Positions 24,384 to 32,592 of a stretch of 48,446 nt of DNA are shown piece after piece. The stretch is from positions 1 through 48,446 of the forward strand of contig JAOAKQ010000006.1 of the NCBI GenBank assembly GCA_026419835.1, in the 5' to 3' direction. Within the stretch, counting starts at the first letter, position 1, and each line of letters starts with the position of its first letter. This DNA is from Sulfolobales archaeon. GTDB lineage: Archaea; Thermoproteota; Thermoprotei_A; Sulfolobales; NBVN01. The notes beneath the pieces were generated by a model that was not told where the DNA came from, did no database searches, and saw only the letters and a list, made by a program, of their open reading frames with translations. Made by a program: the position numbers and the translations under genes.

Positions 24384-25234
24384 ACTCCCAGCCCGTAGGA
24401 GACTAGTAGCATAGATGAGAGAATGAAGAGAGTTGTATAGAGAAACCTCACCGCTAGATCCACCCTACTCCTCCCCAGTAGGGTACCTACGACCGTGTGG
24501 GCTATCCAAATAATCGGCGTTAGAAGTGCCGCAGCGGCGAGAGAAGCTATACCGACTAAACTACTCCACGACGTGAGCGCTAGCGCCGTTAGCGTAGCTG
24601 AAATAAATTTCTTCAGAACTACCGAGAGAGTAGCCACACCCAGTAGAGGCCCCGCTAGCTCTATGTTCACGCCAGACGCTAGCTCCGGCTCCGCTTCCGC
24701 TATATCGTAAGGTACTCTACCACTGATGACGTATGCGGCTATGACTAGTACGAGTGCTGCGATAGCTTTCGATGCCGGCGCTTCGGCACCGGATATTAGG
24801 AGCAGTAGCGATGTTGCTAGGAATGGCTCTGCGGAAATCATTAGGGAGAACTCTCTGAAACCACCGAGAACTGAGAAGACGTTGCTCTGAGATACCGCTC
24901 TCACAACAGCTAGCGTAGTCGCAATGCCGGTGAGAACTATGAAGACGGACGCTTCGAACAGCGCCGCTCGATTTAAACCGGCACTGGACACGTGCACTAG
25001 CAGTACCGAGGCAGTTACTAGCGTAAGCATTTCTAGAACCGCTACTAGAGCGTACCAGCTACCGCCTACTGGCACGACCACCTCCTTTGAGAACAGCTTG
25101 ACTATGTCGTACCAGGTTTGAAGCACCGGGGGGCCTATCCTAGTGTGTATAGCCGCTCTAACCTTTCTCTCCAATCCATCGTACACCGGCGCTAGAACTA
25201 GCTGTATAGCCGCCACGGCTAGGCTATGGAGCAC
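24380..25234 (-). CDS. Hydrogenase membrane anchor, NuoH/HycD-like
   Basis: 284 residues and about eight membrane helices. It has the cytoplasmic-loop motif VYDGLERKVRAAIHTRIGPP near the N-terminus and RVPYDIAEAEPELASGVNIE in the middle, both diagnostic of NuoH, HycD and MbhM. It anchors the hydrogenase module and links it to the antiporter-like subunits. Overlaps neighbours on both sides (4 and 11 bp), so it is tightly co-translated. Confidence 0.92.
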   Translation of the reverse strand: MLHSLAVAAIQLVLAPVYDGLERKVRAAIHTRIGPPVLQTWYDIVKLFSKEVVVPVGGSWYALVAVLEMLTLVTASVLLVHVSSAGLNRAALFEASVFIVLTGIATTLAVVRAVSQSNVFSVLGGFREFSLMISAEPFLATSLLLLISGAEAPASKAIAALVLVIAAYVISGRVPYDIAEAEPELASGVNIELAGPLLGVATLSVVLKKFISATLTALALTSWSSLVGIASLAAAALLTPIIWIAHTVVGTLLGRSRVDLAVRFLYTTLFILSSMLLVSYGLGV

Positions 25235-25580
25235 TCCTCAACACCACCACTACTAGCATAGCTATAGTCGTTAGTAGTCCAGCCAGTAGCGATGAGAAGG
25301 TTACTGAGGTCTCTAGTGACTGCCTAAATAACTCCAGGTACCTTACCGCGGTGGACGTGTACTTCCTAACGTCGAACTCCAGGATACTGAAGTACTGGGG
25401 CATGTTAACTACGGACCTAAGCATCTTAGAGAAGTATATCTCAGCTCTGGACTTCCTCCGCTCCGCGAGCGGTCCGCTGAGCTCGGCCACTCGGTCGAAG
25501 AGCACTGAGCTATCTACAAACATCAGCTTCCTAACGTACTCCTCGATCTTCCTAACTACGCTAGACCTGACGTGGCTCAA
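25224..25580 (-). CDS. Small single-TM subunit between hydrogenase and antiporter genes
   Basis: 118 residues. About 90 residues of charged amphipathic helix (KIEEYVRKLMFVDSSVLFD ... ERRKSRAEIYFSKML) are followed by one C-terminal membrane helix (SLLAGLLTTIAMLVVVVLR). Family not recognised. Its place between the antiporter-like and NuoH-like genes is comparable to where a connector subunit (MbhI in Pyrococcus) would sit, but I see no clear sequence match. It may be a lateral helix or linker of the complex. Overlaps both neighbours (4 and 11 bp), so it is surely part of the operon. Confidence 0.7.
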   Translation of the reverse strand: MSHVRSSVVRKIEEYVRKLMFVDSSVLFDRVAELSGPLAERRKSRAEIYFSKMLRSVVNMPQYFSILEFDVRKYTSTAVRYLELFRQSLETSVTFSSLLAGLLTTIAMLVVVVLRSAP

Positions 25581-27082
25581 GGCCTAGCACCCCCTAGCCA
25601 GACCTCATCCTTTCTTCCGTGCTTTAGAACTGTGTAGGTTATCCAGCTGGCTATAGCGAAGAGAGCGCTGAAGAGTCCGAGTAGTAGGAGTATCTGCAAC
25701 GCTGCGTTAGCTAGAGATGCCGCAGCACTTCCAACTACGTAGTACGTTAGCACTAGAGATGAAGCTGATAGTGTGAGTACGTATGGTGTTAGCTTGGCGC
25801 TACTAGGGTCCAGCTCTTCGTATCTAAGCGTTGGGTTCCCCATGTGAGCTAGTAGGTACCTCACGCTGTAGCCTATTGATAGAGCTACCTCGAACGCTAC
25901 GATCAGCGTTACCAGTAGGTAGACCCAGGATAGCGGTATGTGGCTGGCTAGAGTCATGAAGACCACCAGCTTAGTTAGAAACCCTAGGGTTGGCGGTACT
26001 CCTACTAGCGAGAGAGCTGAGAGTAGAGCTGAGAGAGTTTCAGCTGGAAGTATTCTAGATACGTAACCTAGCTTCTCGAGAGTCCTAGTGTGCGTAAGAA
26101 GCTCCACTACTCCGGAGTCCATGAATAGGGATGCTTTGTAGATAGCGTGAGCGGCTGAGTAGATCGCGGCAGCGGTTAGAAACTCCGGGGACCTGGAGTA
26201 CACGTAGAGACCTATGAGTATCGTAATAGCGCTCGTGTGAGATATTGTGCTGTAGGCCAGTATTCTCTTTATATCGGATTGAACTAGTGCTTGAAGCCCT
26301 CCGTAAATAGCTGTTAGAGAGCCGGACAGTAGGCATAGAACCGTAGCCGCACCTACGTCGATGGTCCGCAGCAGAGCTAGTCTGAAGAGCCCGTACAAAC
26401 CCATCTTAACCATGAGACCGGAGAGAATCGCCGAGCCGGGTGATGGAGCTATGGAGTGAGCGTCGGGCAGCCAGAAGTGAAGTGGTGCGACAGCTGCTTT
26501 AGCCATGAAACCCAGCATAGCTACTACCGTTAGTACAGGTGGGGTCAGGTCAGGCTTGAGTAGGTCTATCGAAACGTTCGTTGAAGGTCCTAGACCCACT
26601 TGAGCTAGTAGTAGGAGTAGTGAGAGATCGGCTGGAACCATGGAGACTACAAGGTACCTGAGGCCGGCGGACCAGGCCTTCTGATTAGCACCAACCATAG
26701 CGTCGTACACAACCACGAAGAAACCCAGTATTTCAGCAACGAGCCAGAAAGCCACGATCTCTATTAGGTATCTGGAGGTAAAGACTAGAACTGTGGAGAG
26801 AGTGAAGAAATCTACTAGCGGCTGTAGAGTGCTCGCACCGTACTTTCTTATTGAGTAGCCGTGTGTGTATAGAGTAACGAGTGAAGCTACCACGACGGAA
26901 ACCGCTAAGAGAATAGAGGGAAACGCCTCCAGGTACCAGTTGTAGAGAAGTACGAGGAGAACCAAGTAACCTAGAACTCTAAGTAGGTAACCAGCCCTCC
27001 TAGCTCTTAAGAAGGACGTATTTCCAGCTAGTAGAGAAGTTATTGAAGCAGCGTAGATAGCGTATCTCAGAATATCGCTCAC
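25577..27082 (-). CDS. Antiporter-like proton-channel subunit, NuoM/HyfB-like
   Basis: 501 residues and about fourteen membrane helices of the proton-antiporter family (Proton_antipo_M). Key residues are visible: a Glu in LVAEILGFFVVVYD (TM5 site), a Lys in GFMAKAAVAPLHFWLPDAH (TM7 site), SGLMVKMGLYG, and the TM8-9 loop VQSDIKRILAYSTISH. This is the second antiporter-like subunit of the cluster beside the MrpD homologue. Stop and start overlap neighbours by 4-6 bp. Confidence 0.9.
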   Translation of the reverse strand: MSDILRYAIYAASITSLLAGNTSFLRARRAGYLLRVLGYLVLLVLLYNWYLEAFPSILLAVSVVVASLVTLYTHGYSIRKYGASTLQPLVDFFTLSTVLVFTSRYLIEIVAFWLVAEILGFFVVVYDAMVGANQKAWSAGLRYLVVSMVPADLSLLLLLAQVGLGPSTNVSIDLLKPDLTPPVLTVVAMLGFMAKAAVAPLHFWLPDAHSIAPSPGSAILSGLMVKMGLYGLFRLALLRTIDVGAATVLCLLSGSLTAIYGGLQALVQSDIKRILAYSTISHTSAITILIGLYVYSRSPEFLTAAAIYSAAHAIYKASLFMDSGVVELLTHTRTLEKLGYVSRILPAETLSALLSALSLVGVPPTLGFLTKLVVFMTLASHIPLSWVYLLVTLIVAFEVALSIGYSVRYLLAHMGNPTLRYEELDPSSAKLTPYVLTLSASSLVLTYYVVGSAAASLANAALQILLLLGLFSALFAIASWITYTVLKHGRKDEVWLGGARP

Positions 27083-27573
27083 TTAAATTCACCGAGCTGG
27101 ACGATGCGTGCTAAAGCTCTCCTCTTGACTTCATCTCCAACGGCTTTAGGCATTCCTACGAGTATGGCTCTACTTGGGCACATAGCTACGCAGGCTGGTA
27201 CCAGCCCATCGCCTCTCAGAGACCTGCACAGATCGCACTTAACGGAAGCTTTCACAGCCTCACCGTAGTCCGGTATTCCGAATGGGCATGCGTACAGGCA
27301 GGCCATACAGCCAATACACCTCGAGAGCTCGACGTAGACAGCTCCACTAGAATCTCTCCTCATAGCTCCAGTAGGGCAGGCTTCGACGCACGGAGCTCTA
27401 CTACAGTGGAAGCACGATATGGGTCTCGCAACACCTCCACCAAGCTCGTAGAGTCTTATAAAAGGCCCTAGCTCGTGGATGAATCCGCAAACAGCCTCGC
27501 AGGTCCCGCAACCCATGCACTTAGAGTAGTCTATTACTCTCATTAGAACTCCGGGGTCGGGCACGTGTATCAC
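27079..27573 (-). CDS. Four-cluster ferredoxin subunit (HycB/HydN-like)
   Basis: 164 residues with four [4Fe-4S] motifs in the HycB/HydN/DmsB layout: CMGCGTCEAVCGF, CFHCSRAPCVEACP, CIGCMACLYACPF and CDLCRSLR...CVAMCP. It is cytoplasmic and would carry electrons between the GltD-like flavoprotein encoded just upstream and the hydrogenase. GTG 27573 overlaps the flavoprotein stop by 4 bp (GTGA). An in-frame ATG (MRVIDYSKC) 12 codons later is an alternative start. Confidence 0.9.
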   Translation of the reverse strand: MIHVPDPGVLMRVIDYSKCMGCGTCEAVCGFIHELGPFIRLYELGGGVARPISCFHCSRAPCVEACPTGAMRRDSSGAVYVELSRCIGCMACLYACPFGIPDYGEAVKASVKCDLCRSLRGDGLVPACVAMCPSRAILVGMPKAVGDEVKRRALARIVQLGEFK

Positions 27574-28631
27574 CTCGCGACCAGAGTTTTAATAGACAAA
27601 AACCTATCTAATTCTTTAGCGGCTCTCAACCCCTGACTCACTGCCTGACCTATCTTAGACGGCCCGGTAACGACGTCGCCAGCTGCGAATATGTTCGTGC
27701 CCGGTATGCGGAAGTTCCTATCAACGGCTATCTTGCCGTCCTTACCTACGTACTTACCTATACCACCGCACTCCGATGATATCGGTGGGGTAGGTACTTC
27801 ACCAATAGCCGCTACGACTACGTCTGCGTCGATCTCGAACTCACTACCGGGTATCGGCACAGGTCTCGGCCTGCCGGACTCGTCCGGTTCTCCAAGCTTC
27901 ATTCTCTGAAATACTACTCCGCGAGCTACTCCGTTCTCTACGATGATGCTCTTAGGAGCCGCTAACTCTATCCAGTTCACGCCCAACCTACTGAGTCTTC
28001 TTATTTCGTACTCCCCGGCCGGTGCTTCTTTAATGGTTCTTCTGTAGACTAGGTAGACCTCACCGGCACCCTTCAAGATACTTTCTTCAGCTGCGTCTAT
28101 AGCGCTAAGTCCCCCACCTATGACCACGACCTTCTTAAAGGAACCTAGGTGACTCGGTCTTAACCCCAACTCCTCTACGTGGATATCGAGTAGGAACTCA
28201 AGCGCTGAAACTACGTTCTTGGAGTCATCCCCAGGAATCCCGAGTTTTCTAGAGCGCCAGGTTCCGGTGGAGATCAGTACGGTGTCGTATCCCTCAACTA
28301 GCTTGAGGAGGTCGACGCTGTTCACCGCTAGTTCGTCCCCTTCGTCGTGCCTTTCACCGCACATAACCTTAGTAGATAGGTTCAGCTTAACACCGAACTT
28401 ATCTCTCAGTTCTTCAACGCCCTCCATAACGCTATCTAGAGGTATTCTGTACCTAGGTATGGCGAAGGTCATCATGCCTCCCGGAATCGGTAGCTTCTCG
28501 TATACGTCTATTTCATGACCTCTACAAACAAGAAAGCCGACAGCCGTTAAACCAGCTGGACCGGCACCCACTATAGCAATCCTTAGCTTTGAGGAACTCG
28601 GTCTCTGTCTGCAGAGGAATGCGAACTTCAT
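27570..28631 (-). CDS. GltD-like NAD(P)H/FAD oxidoreductase in hydrogenase operon
   Basis: 353 residues, homologous to the flavoprotein part of glutamate synthase small subunit, NfnB/SudA-type enzymes. FAD motif IAIVGAGPAGLTAVGFL, the PGGMMTFAIPRYRIP segment, NAD(P) motif VVIGGGLSAIDAAEES, and FAD motif GTNIFAAGDVVTGPSKIGQA. The usual N-terminal Fer4_20 domain (about 100 residues, with Cys for two Fe-S clusters) is missing. That role may be taken by the four-cluster ferredoxin encoded next. It suggests electron exchange between NAD(P)H and the hydrogenase. It has its own TATA promoter with repeated operator sites upstream. Confidence 0.87.
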   Translation of the reverse strand: MKFAFLCRQRPSSSKLRIAIVGAGPAGLTAVGFLVCRGHEIDVYEKLPIPGGMMTFAIPRYRIPLDSVMEGVEELRDKFGVKLNLSTKVMCGERHDEGDELAVNSVDLLKLVEGYDTVLISTGTWRSRKLGIPGDDSKNVVSALEFLLDIHVEELGLRPSHLGSFKKVVVIGGGLSAIDAAEESILKGAGEVYLVYRRTIKEAPAGEYEIRRLSRLGVNWIELAAPKSIIVENGVARGVVFQRMKLGEPDESGRPRPVPIPGSEFEIDADVVVAAIGEVPTPPISSECGGIGKYVGKDGKIAVDRNFRIPGTNIFAAGDVVTGPSKIGQAVSQGLRAAKELDRFLSIKTLVAR

Positions 28632-28655
28632 CTTCCCCCGGTACTAGGAGAAGTT

Positions 28656-28702
28656 CTAAAATATTTAAGCACAGAAATTTGGTGCTTATACAGTTTAAGC
28701 AC
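28656..28702 (-). promoter_or_regulatory. Internal promoter with three GTGCTTA(A/T)A operator half-sites
   Basis: In the 77-bp gap between the mrpD-like and gltD-like genes, a TATA-like CTTAAATATTTTAG (minus strand, 28656-28669) lies about 30 bp before ATG 28631. Three copies of GTGCTTA(A/T)A occur: 28664-28672 (minus, touching the TATA box), 28682-28690 (plus) and 28694-28702 (minus). The last two form a perfect 7-bp inverted repeat. Centres are 18 and 12 bp apart. This looks like a repressor or activator site controlling the downstream redox and hydrogenase genes separately from the Mrp genes. Confidence 0.6.
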
Positions 28703-28708
28703 GGCATT

Positions 28709-30265
28709 CTATGCACCGAGCACCGTTCTTACGTAAGTTAGGTAATCCGCAACACCTCTACCAACTTCACTAATAATGAGCATGAACCTGGGGAAAGCTA
28801 TTACCGATGCCCCAAGAACTAGTAGTGCGGTGGTGGCGGTTGCTATCACTAGTTTCGCAACTAGAGTTTTCTCAAGCCTGGAGTCTTCTCTAGTCCTGGG
28901 GGCTTCTCGGAACAGGTTGTTGATTAGTTTAACGTAGCCTATTCCAGATATACCAGTTGAGACGACCAGTACTACAGCGCTAGCTAAGTAGCCAGCTTCC
29001 AGAAAAGCCGTGAACATGAAGACCTTGCTCCAGAAACCTAGGAGTGGTGGGATTATACCGAATAAGTTCAGTATACCAATTAAGAACGCCACCGACTCCA
29101 GCCTTCTCCTTCTTAAAACGCCGACGTACTCGATAGATCTTCCAGCGGCTACTATAGCTACTCCGGCTGTGTAGAATAGGAGTGCTTCACTTAGTGAGTT
29201 GGAGATTAGCTGAACGACGGCTGCGGCTAGACCTCCCTCAGTACCGACAGTGAGGGCCATGAACGCGAGGCCCATGTGGCTTATGGTGCTGTAGGCAATG
29301 AACTTCTTGATATCTACTTGGATTAGCAGAAGTAGAGCTCCGACCACAGCTGATAGAGCTCCGAGTACATGGAGAACTAGCAGTACGTCGCGTCTTAGAG
29401 CGTCAACAACGCTCCCACTTCCGAAGATCGTGTAGAGAAATCTAGCGACCCCGTAGGCACCAACCAGGTCTATTACAGCAACGAACAGAGCTGATACGGG
29501 TGTCGGGGCCTCCGGGTTCGCGTCCGGGAGCCAGAAGTGGTTGGGGAATACAGCGGCCTTGAAGGTGAAGGTCCAGACGGAGAGAGCTATTGCTATTGCG
29601 GATGAGAACGTTATATCTCCGAAGACCCCGCCGCTGTAGGCGGTTACAGCTCCCGGATTCCTAGATTTTAGGGCTACGTCAGCCATGTTGAGAGTTCCGT
29701 ACGAGCCGTAGATAATGAAGGCCGCTAGTAGGTAGAGTGACGTAGCTACCATACCAACTAGTGCGTAGCGTATGGAGGCTTCGATGGACTTTGGATTGTC
29801 TCTATAGAAGGAAACTAGTACGTAGGCCGATAGAGAAAGCACTTCGAGCATGACGAAGAAGTTGAAGATGTCGCCCGTGTATAGACAGCCTACGGATCCA
29901 GCTCCGAGGGAGAGCATGAAGGTGTAGTAGAGGTACTCACTCCGCGACCTAATTAACCAGCCGCTGTAGGCTACGGAGAGAACCAGTATGAACATCGAGA
30001 GGAGACCGAGAACAGCTCCGAGCAGGTCGACTGTGTAGACTATGCCTAGAGGAGGTCTAAAACCTCCGAACCAGTAGGTAGTAACTCTTCTCTCAAGTGT
30101 TTCTAGGAAGATCGCGGAAGCCATTGCTAGGCCAACTACCGACACCGCCAGCGCGTAGACTCTGTAGAACTTCTGGTTCTTAATGAGCAGTGAGAGACCT
30201 GGAAGCGCGAATGCGGAGCCCATGAGAAGTAGTGGTAGTAGCCCGGAGGCTAGCACCTCGATCAC
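28709..30265 (-). CDS. mrpD: Mrp antiporter subunit D homologue (MbhH-like)
   Basis: 518 residues and about fourteen membrane helices, Proton_antipo_M family. Key motifs: FVMLEVLSLSAYVLVSF (TM5 Glu), FTFKAAVFPNHFWLPDANPEAPTPVSA (TM7 Lys and following loop) and VDIKKFIAYSTISHMGLA. It is the cation- or proton-translocating subunit of the Mrp module. Overlaps the MrpE-like gene by 4 bp. Its stop is followed by the operator region, which divides the cluster. Confidence 0.9.
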   Translation of the reverse strand: MIEVLASGLLPLLLMGSAFALPGLSLLIKNQKFYRVYALAVSVVGLAMASAIFLETLERRVTTYWFGGFRPPLGIVYTVDLLGAVLGLLSMFILVLSVAYSGWLIRSRSEYLYYTFMLSLGAGSVGCLYTGDIFNFFVMLEVLSLSAYVLVSFYRDNPKSIEASIRYALVGMVATSLYLLAAFIIYGSYGTLNMADVALKSRNPGAVTAYSGGVFGDITFSSAIAIALSVWTFTFKAAVFPNHFWLPDANPEAPTPVSALFVAVIDLVGAYGVARFLYTIFGSGSVVDALRRDVLLVLHVLGALSAVVGALLLLIQVDIKKFIAYSTISHMGLAFMALTVGTEGGLAAAVVQLISNSLSEALLFYTAGVAIVAAGRSIEYVGVLRRRRLESVAFLIGILNLFGIIPPLLGFWSKVFMFTAFLEAGYLASAVVLVVSTGISGIGYVKLINNLFREAPRTREDSRLEKTLVAKLVIATATTALLVLGASVIAFPRFMLIISEVGRGVADYLTYVRTVLGA

Positions 30266-30777
30266 CCAAAGATCTTCTGGGAATAGTTCTCGAAAACTGC
30301 TGAAATTTCTTCTCTAGCTCTAGCTGGTTCGAAGACCCTAGCCGTTAACCAGTGAACGTAAAAGTGCTTCCTATTCGTATCTACCTGAACGACGACAGTC
30401 CCGGGAGTGTTCGTTATTGAGCCAGCTATTAGAGTCATGCCGTAGCTAGTCTCTACGTAGTACGGTACCTTAACGATAGCGGGGGATATCTTCATTTTTC
30501 TACTGAGCACTATCTTAGCTATATCGACGTGCGCTCTAACTTCAGCCACCGTCATGTAGTACGCGTAGTATAGCACTAGATACGCGAGTCTCCGAATATC
30601 AGATATCTTCAGCTTGCGCGATACCAGTAAGTTCTTAACTAAGACTGCAACAACTAGAGAACCGACCGATCCGAGAACTAGTGTGAATAGCGATGTAGCA
30701 CCCGAGAAGACTACGTAGAAGGAGTAGGTCATCAAGAACACGGCTAGGTAGCTCAGCAGTCTACCCAATTGAACCAC
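30262..30777 (-). CDS. mrpE: Mrp antiporter subunit E homologue
   Basis: 171 residues. Two N-terminal membrane helices, then a cytoplasmic domain with the family motif AGSITNTPGTVVVQVD, as in MrpE/MnhE and MbhA. Overlaps neighbours by 4 and 17 bp. In Pyrococcus-type clusters this gene stands first; here it is placed between C and D. Confidence 0.87.
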   Translation of the reverse strand: MVQLGRLLSYLAVFLMTYSFYVVFSGATSLFTLVLGSVGSLVVAVLVKNLLVSRKLKISDIRRLAYLVLYYAYYMTVAEVRAHVDIAKIVLSRKMKISPAIVKVPYYVETSYGMTLIAGSITNTPGTVVVQVDTNRKHFYVHWLTARVFEPARAREEISAVFENYSQKIFG

Positions 30778-31174
30778 CCTCAGCCGGTCTTACGTGAGTA
30801 GTTCCGTAGTGTCTGTAGTACATTACGATCAGTCCCGCGAGGAACATGTAGACGGCTAGACCGATTACGATAGCCGTTAGAACTAGTGCCTGGGGTAGGG
30901 GGTCTACGGCTGTGCCAGCTGCCGCCCTCAGCTCGCTCACATCCTCGGGAATGGAGGGTATGACAGCTATCGAGGGGTAGCCCCTAGCTACTCTTCTAAA
31001 CCCTAGAGCTATGGCGAAGCTATTGAGGGTATCTGAGAATATGGTTAGAGATATGAACTTCTTTACTAGAGAAGGTCTCGTAAATACGCCGTACAGAGAT
31101 ATCCCTATATTGGTAACTAGCGACAGCACTAGAACTGTGAGTAGTAGAGAGACGGGGTCACTCATACCACTCAC
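30761..31174 (-). CDS. mrpC: Mrp antiporter subunit C homologue (NuoK-like)
   Basis: 137 residues and three membrane helices, MnhC/NuoK-like (IGISLYGVFTRPSLVKKFI; DPLPQALVLTAIVIGLA near the end, the typical DPLPQALVLTAIVI motif). A hydrophilic insert of about 30 residues (RRVARGYPSIAVIPSIPED) lies between TM2 and TM3, as in the Mbh/Mrp versions. Overlaps both neighbours by 17 bp. Confidence 0.88.
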   Translation of the reverse strand: MSGMSDPVSLLLTVLVLSLVTNIGISLYGVFTRPSLVKKFISLTIFSDTLNSFAIALGFRRVARGYPSIAVIPSIPEDVSELRAAAGTAVDPLPQALVLTAIVIGLAVYMFLAGLIVMYYRHYGTTHVRPAEGGSIG

Positions 31175-31970
31175 CTCTCTCTAGAGCTTCCTCCACCTCC
31201 TCCCTCCTGAGAGATAGCACTATGAAGGCTAGCGATAGGCCTGTAGCAACGGCTAGAGCTTCGAAAACGTTGAAGAACAGTAGAGTGCCTCCAGTTGGGC
31301 GGTCCAGAAACCACGGAGGCATCGATACGGGGGCTCCCTCTCTGACCATGTTCTGAAATACGTAGGCACTAACTCCAGTTACTAGTCCAACTAGTAGGAG
31401 AGCTATTGAAGTTGCGAAAACCCCCATCAACCCGATCGACCTAAGTGTTAATAGTCTACTGGTGCTCAACCCCCTCTCGACGACGAAATCTAGAGAGAAC
31501 ACCACCGAGAGGAGTACTAGTAGAACGGCTATGAAGGACCCTCCCTGGAAGCCTCCTCCAGGAGTTAGGTGTCCGTGTATTGCTATCGATATACCGGCGA
31601 TCAGTATTAGTGGTGCTAGGATTTTAGTTGATGTCTTAACTATCTCCGATAGACCTCTACCACCGACCCCGGTTTTTTCTCTATAACCTCTGAACAGGAG
31701 AGCTACGCCCACTATTGAGATGAACAGAACCGATGTCTCGAAGAAGGTATCCAGACCTCTGTAGTCCCACACTATCGCGGTAACGGCTTCTAGCGACTGA
31801 GCGCTGTGCGTAATATTCCACGGGTTGTACGTGCTGATTATGTATGAAGCGGCTAGTTCTCTGAGTTTCTCCGGTGCTATAGGTCCGAGACCTCCCGCCT
31901 CGATTACGTACGCTAGGAGAACTATCATCAGAGTTATCGAAGTAGCTATAGCTACTTCCCGAGCGTTCAT
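31158..31970 (-). CDS. mrpB: Fused MbhE/MbhF-like (MnhB) Mrp subunit
   Basis: 270 residues. The first 95 residues match the MbhE/MrpA C-terminal type (VTAIVWDYRGLDTFFETSVLF), and the rest is an MnhB domain with the signature HGHLTPGGGFQGGSF. In Pyrococcus Mbh these are two proteins, so this is a fusion. About seven membrane helices. Overlaps the MbhD-like gene by 4 bp and the mrpC gene by 17 bp. Confidence 0.85.
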   Translation of the reverse strand: MNAREVAIATSITLMIVLLAYVIEAGGLGPIAPEKLRELAASYIISTYNPWNITHSAQSLEAVTAIVWDYRGLDTFFETSVLFISIVGVALLFRGYREKTGVGGRGLSEIVKTSTKILAPLILIAGISIAIHGHLTPGGGFQGGSFIAVLLVLLSVVFSLDFVVERGLSTSRLLTLRSIGLMGVFATSIALLLVGLVTGVSAYVFQNMVREGAPVSMPPWFLDRPTGGTLLFFNVFEALAVATGLSLAFIVLSLRREEVEEALERGEWYE

Positions 31971-32218
31971 CTCTCATACCTCTCGGTTTTCTTTATGAGG
32001 AGAACCGTTACCGCCGGTAGTATTCCCACGGATACTGGTACGTAGACTAGGACTATGTCCGGAGCCATCAGTACGTAGTAGATCAGCGCGTAGGCGGTGC
32101 TCTGAGCCGCTGAGAACACCGCTGCGGATAGCATATCTCTAGACCTAACGGCGAGGTACGTTGCCACTACCGATAGGAGAGCGGATAGGGCTGCGATAGC
32201 TACCGGAACTAGCTCCAC
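31967..32218 (-). CDS. MbhD-like (DUF4040) Mrp subunit
   Basis: 83 residues, three membrane helices. It has ALIYYVLMAPDIVLVYVPVSVGI, matching the MrpA/MbhD C-terminal segment in which 'APDV' follows the 'YaaLgAPDvA' pattern. Overlaps neighbours by 1 and 4 bp. Together with the next gene it replaces the C-terminal part of a full-length MrpA. Confidence 0.8.
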   Translation of the reverse strand: MELVPVAIAALSALLSVVATYLAVRSRDMLSAAVFSAAQSTAYALIYYVLMAPDIVLVYVPVSVGILPAVTVLLIKKTERYER

Positions 32219-32592
32219 TACCCACCACCTTCTTCTCTAAGTGCATCGTAGAGGATCGGCTCTCTCTGAGCCTCGCCGGAGATGTAGGCAGCTCTCGCAA
32301 GTGCGTGGGAACCGGCTTGAGCTAGTATCATGAGTAGAATACTGCTAGTAAAGGCAGCACCGGCTAGAAAGAATCTAGGCGGTCCCAGGTACTCAGCTCC
32401 TAGAGCTACGAGTGCCGCACCTATCATAGGGACGACAGCACCACCTATAGCACCGGCTGTAGCCGCGTGAAGCCTCGTGTAGAAGTTGGGTAGCCTCAGC
32501 AGCCCTATAGCACCAATAAAATCGTAGAAGACTCCTATAACTATGAGGACTAGTCCAGCCACAACGAGTACTAAGTCGATCAACTCAGCCAC
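32218..32592 (-). CDS. mrpG: Mrp antiporter subunit G homologue
   Basis: 124 residues with three membrane helices. The family motif GAIGLLRLPNFYTRLHAATAG is clear, as in MnhG/MbhC. Overlaps the mrpF-like gene by 8 bp. The hydrophilic C-terminal tail (GEAQREPILYDALREEGGG) is longer than the core. Confidence 0.9.
   Translation of the reverse strand: MAELIDLVLVVAGLVLIVIGVFYDFIGAIGLLRLPNFYTRLHAATAGAIGGAVVPMIGAALVALGAEYLGPPRFFLAGAAFTSSILLMILAQAGSHALARAAYISGEAQREPILYDALREEGGG

Noticed and set aside
26085-26336. 83-residue minus ORF inside the antiporter-like gene
   Set aside because: It lies wholly within the antiporter frame and has the Ser/Arg-rich composition of a shadow reading.
28522-28716. 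A 64-residue frame with CLNC and further Cys just before the GltD-like gene, as a possible frameshifted Fe-S domain
   Set aside because: It lacks the Cys spacing of the Fer4_20 domain, covers the TATA box and operator repeats, and then runs antiparallel in quality (poor composition) through the flavoprotein gene.
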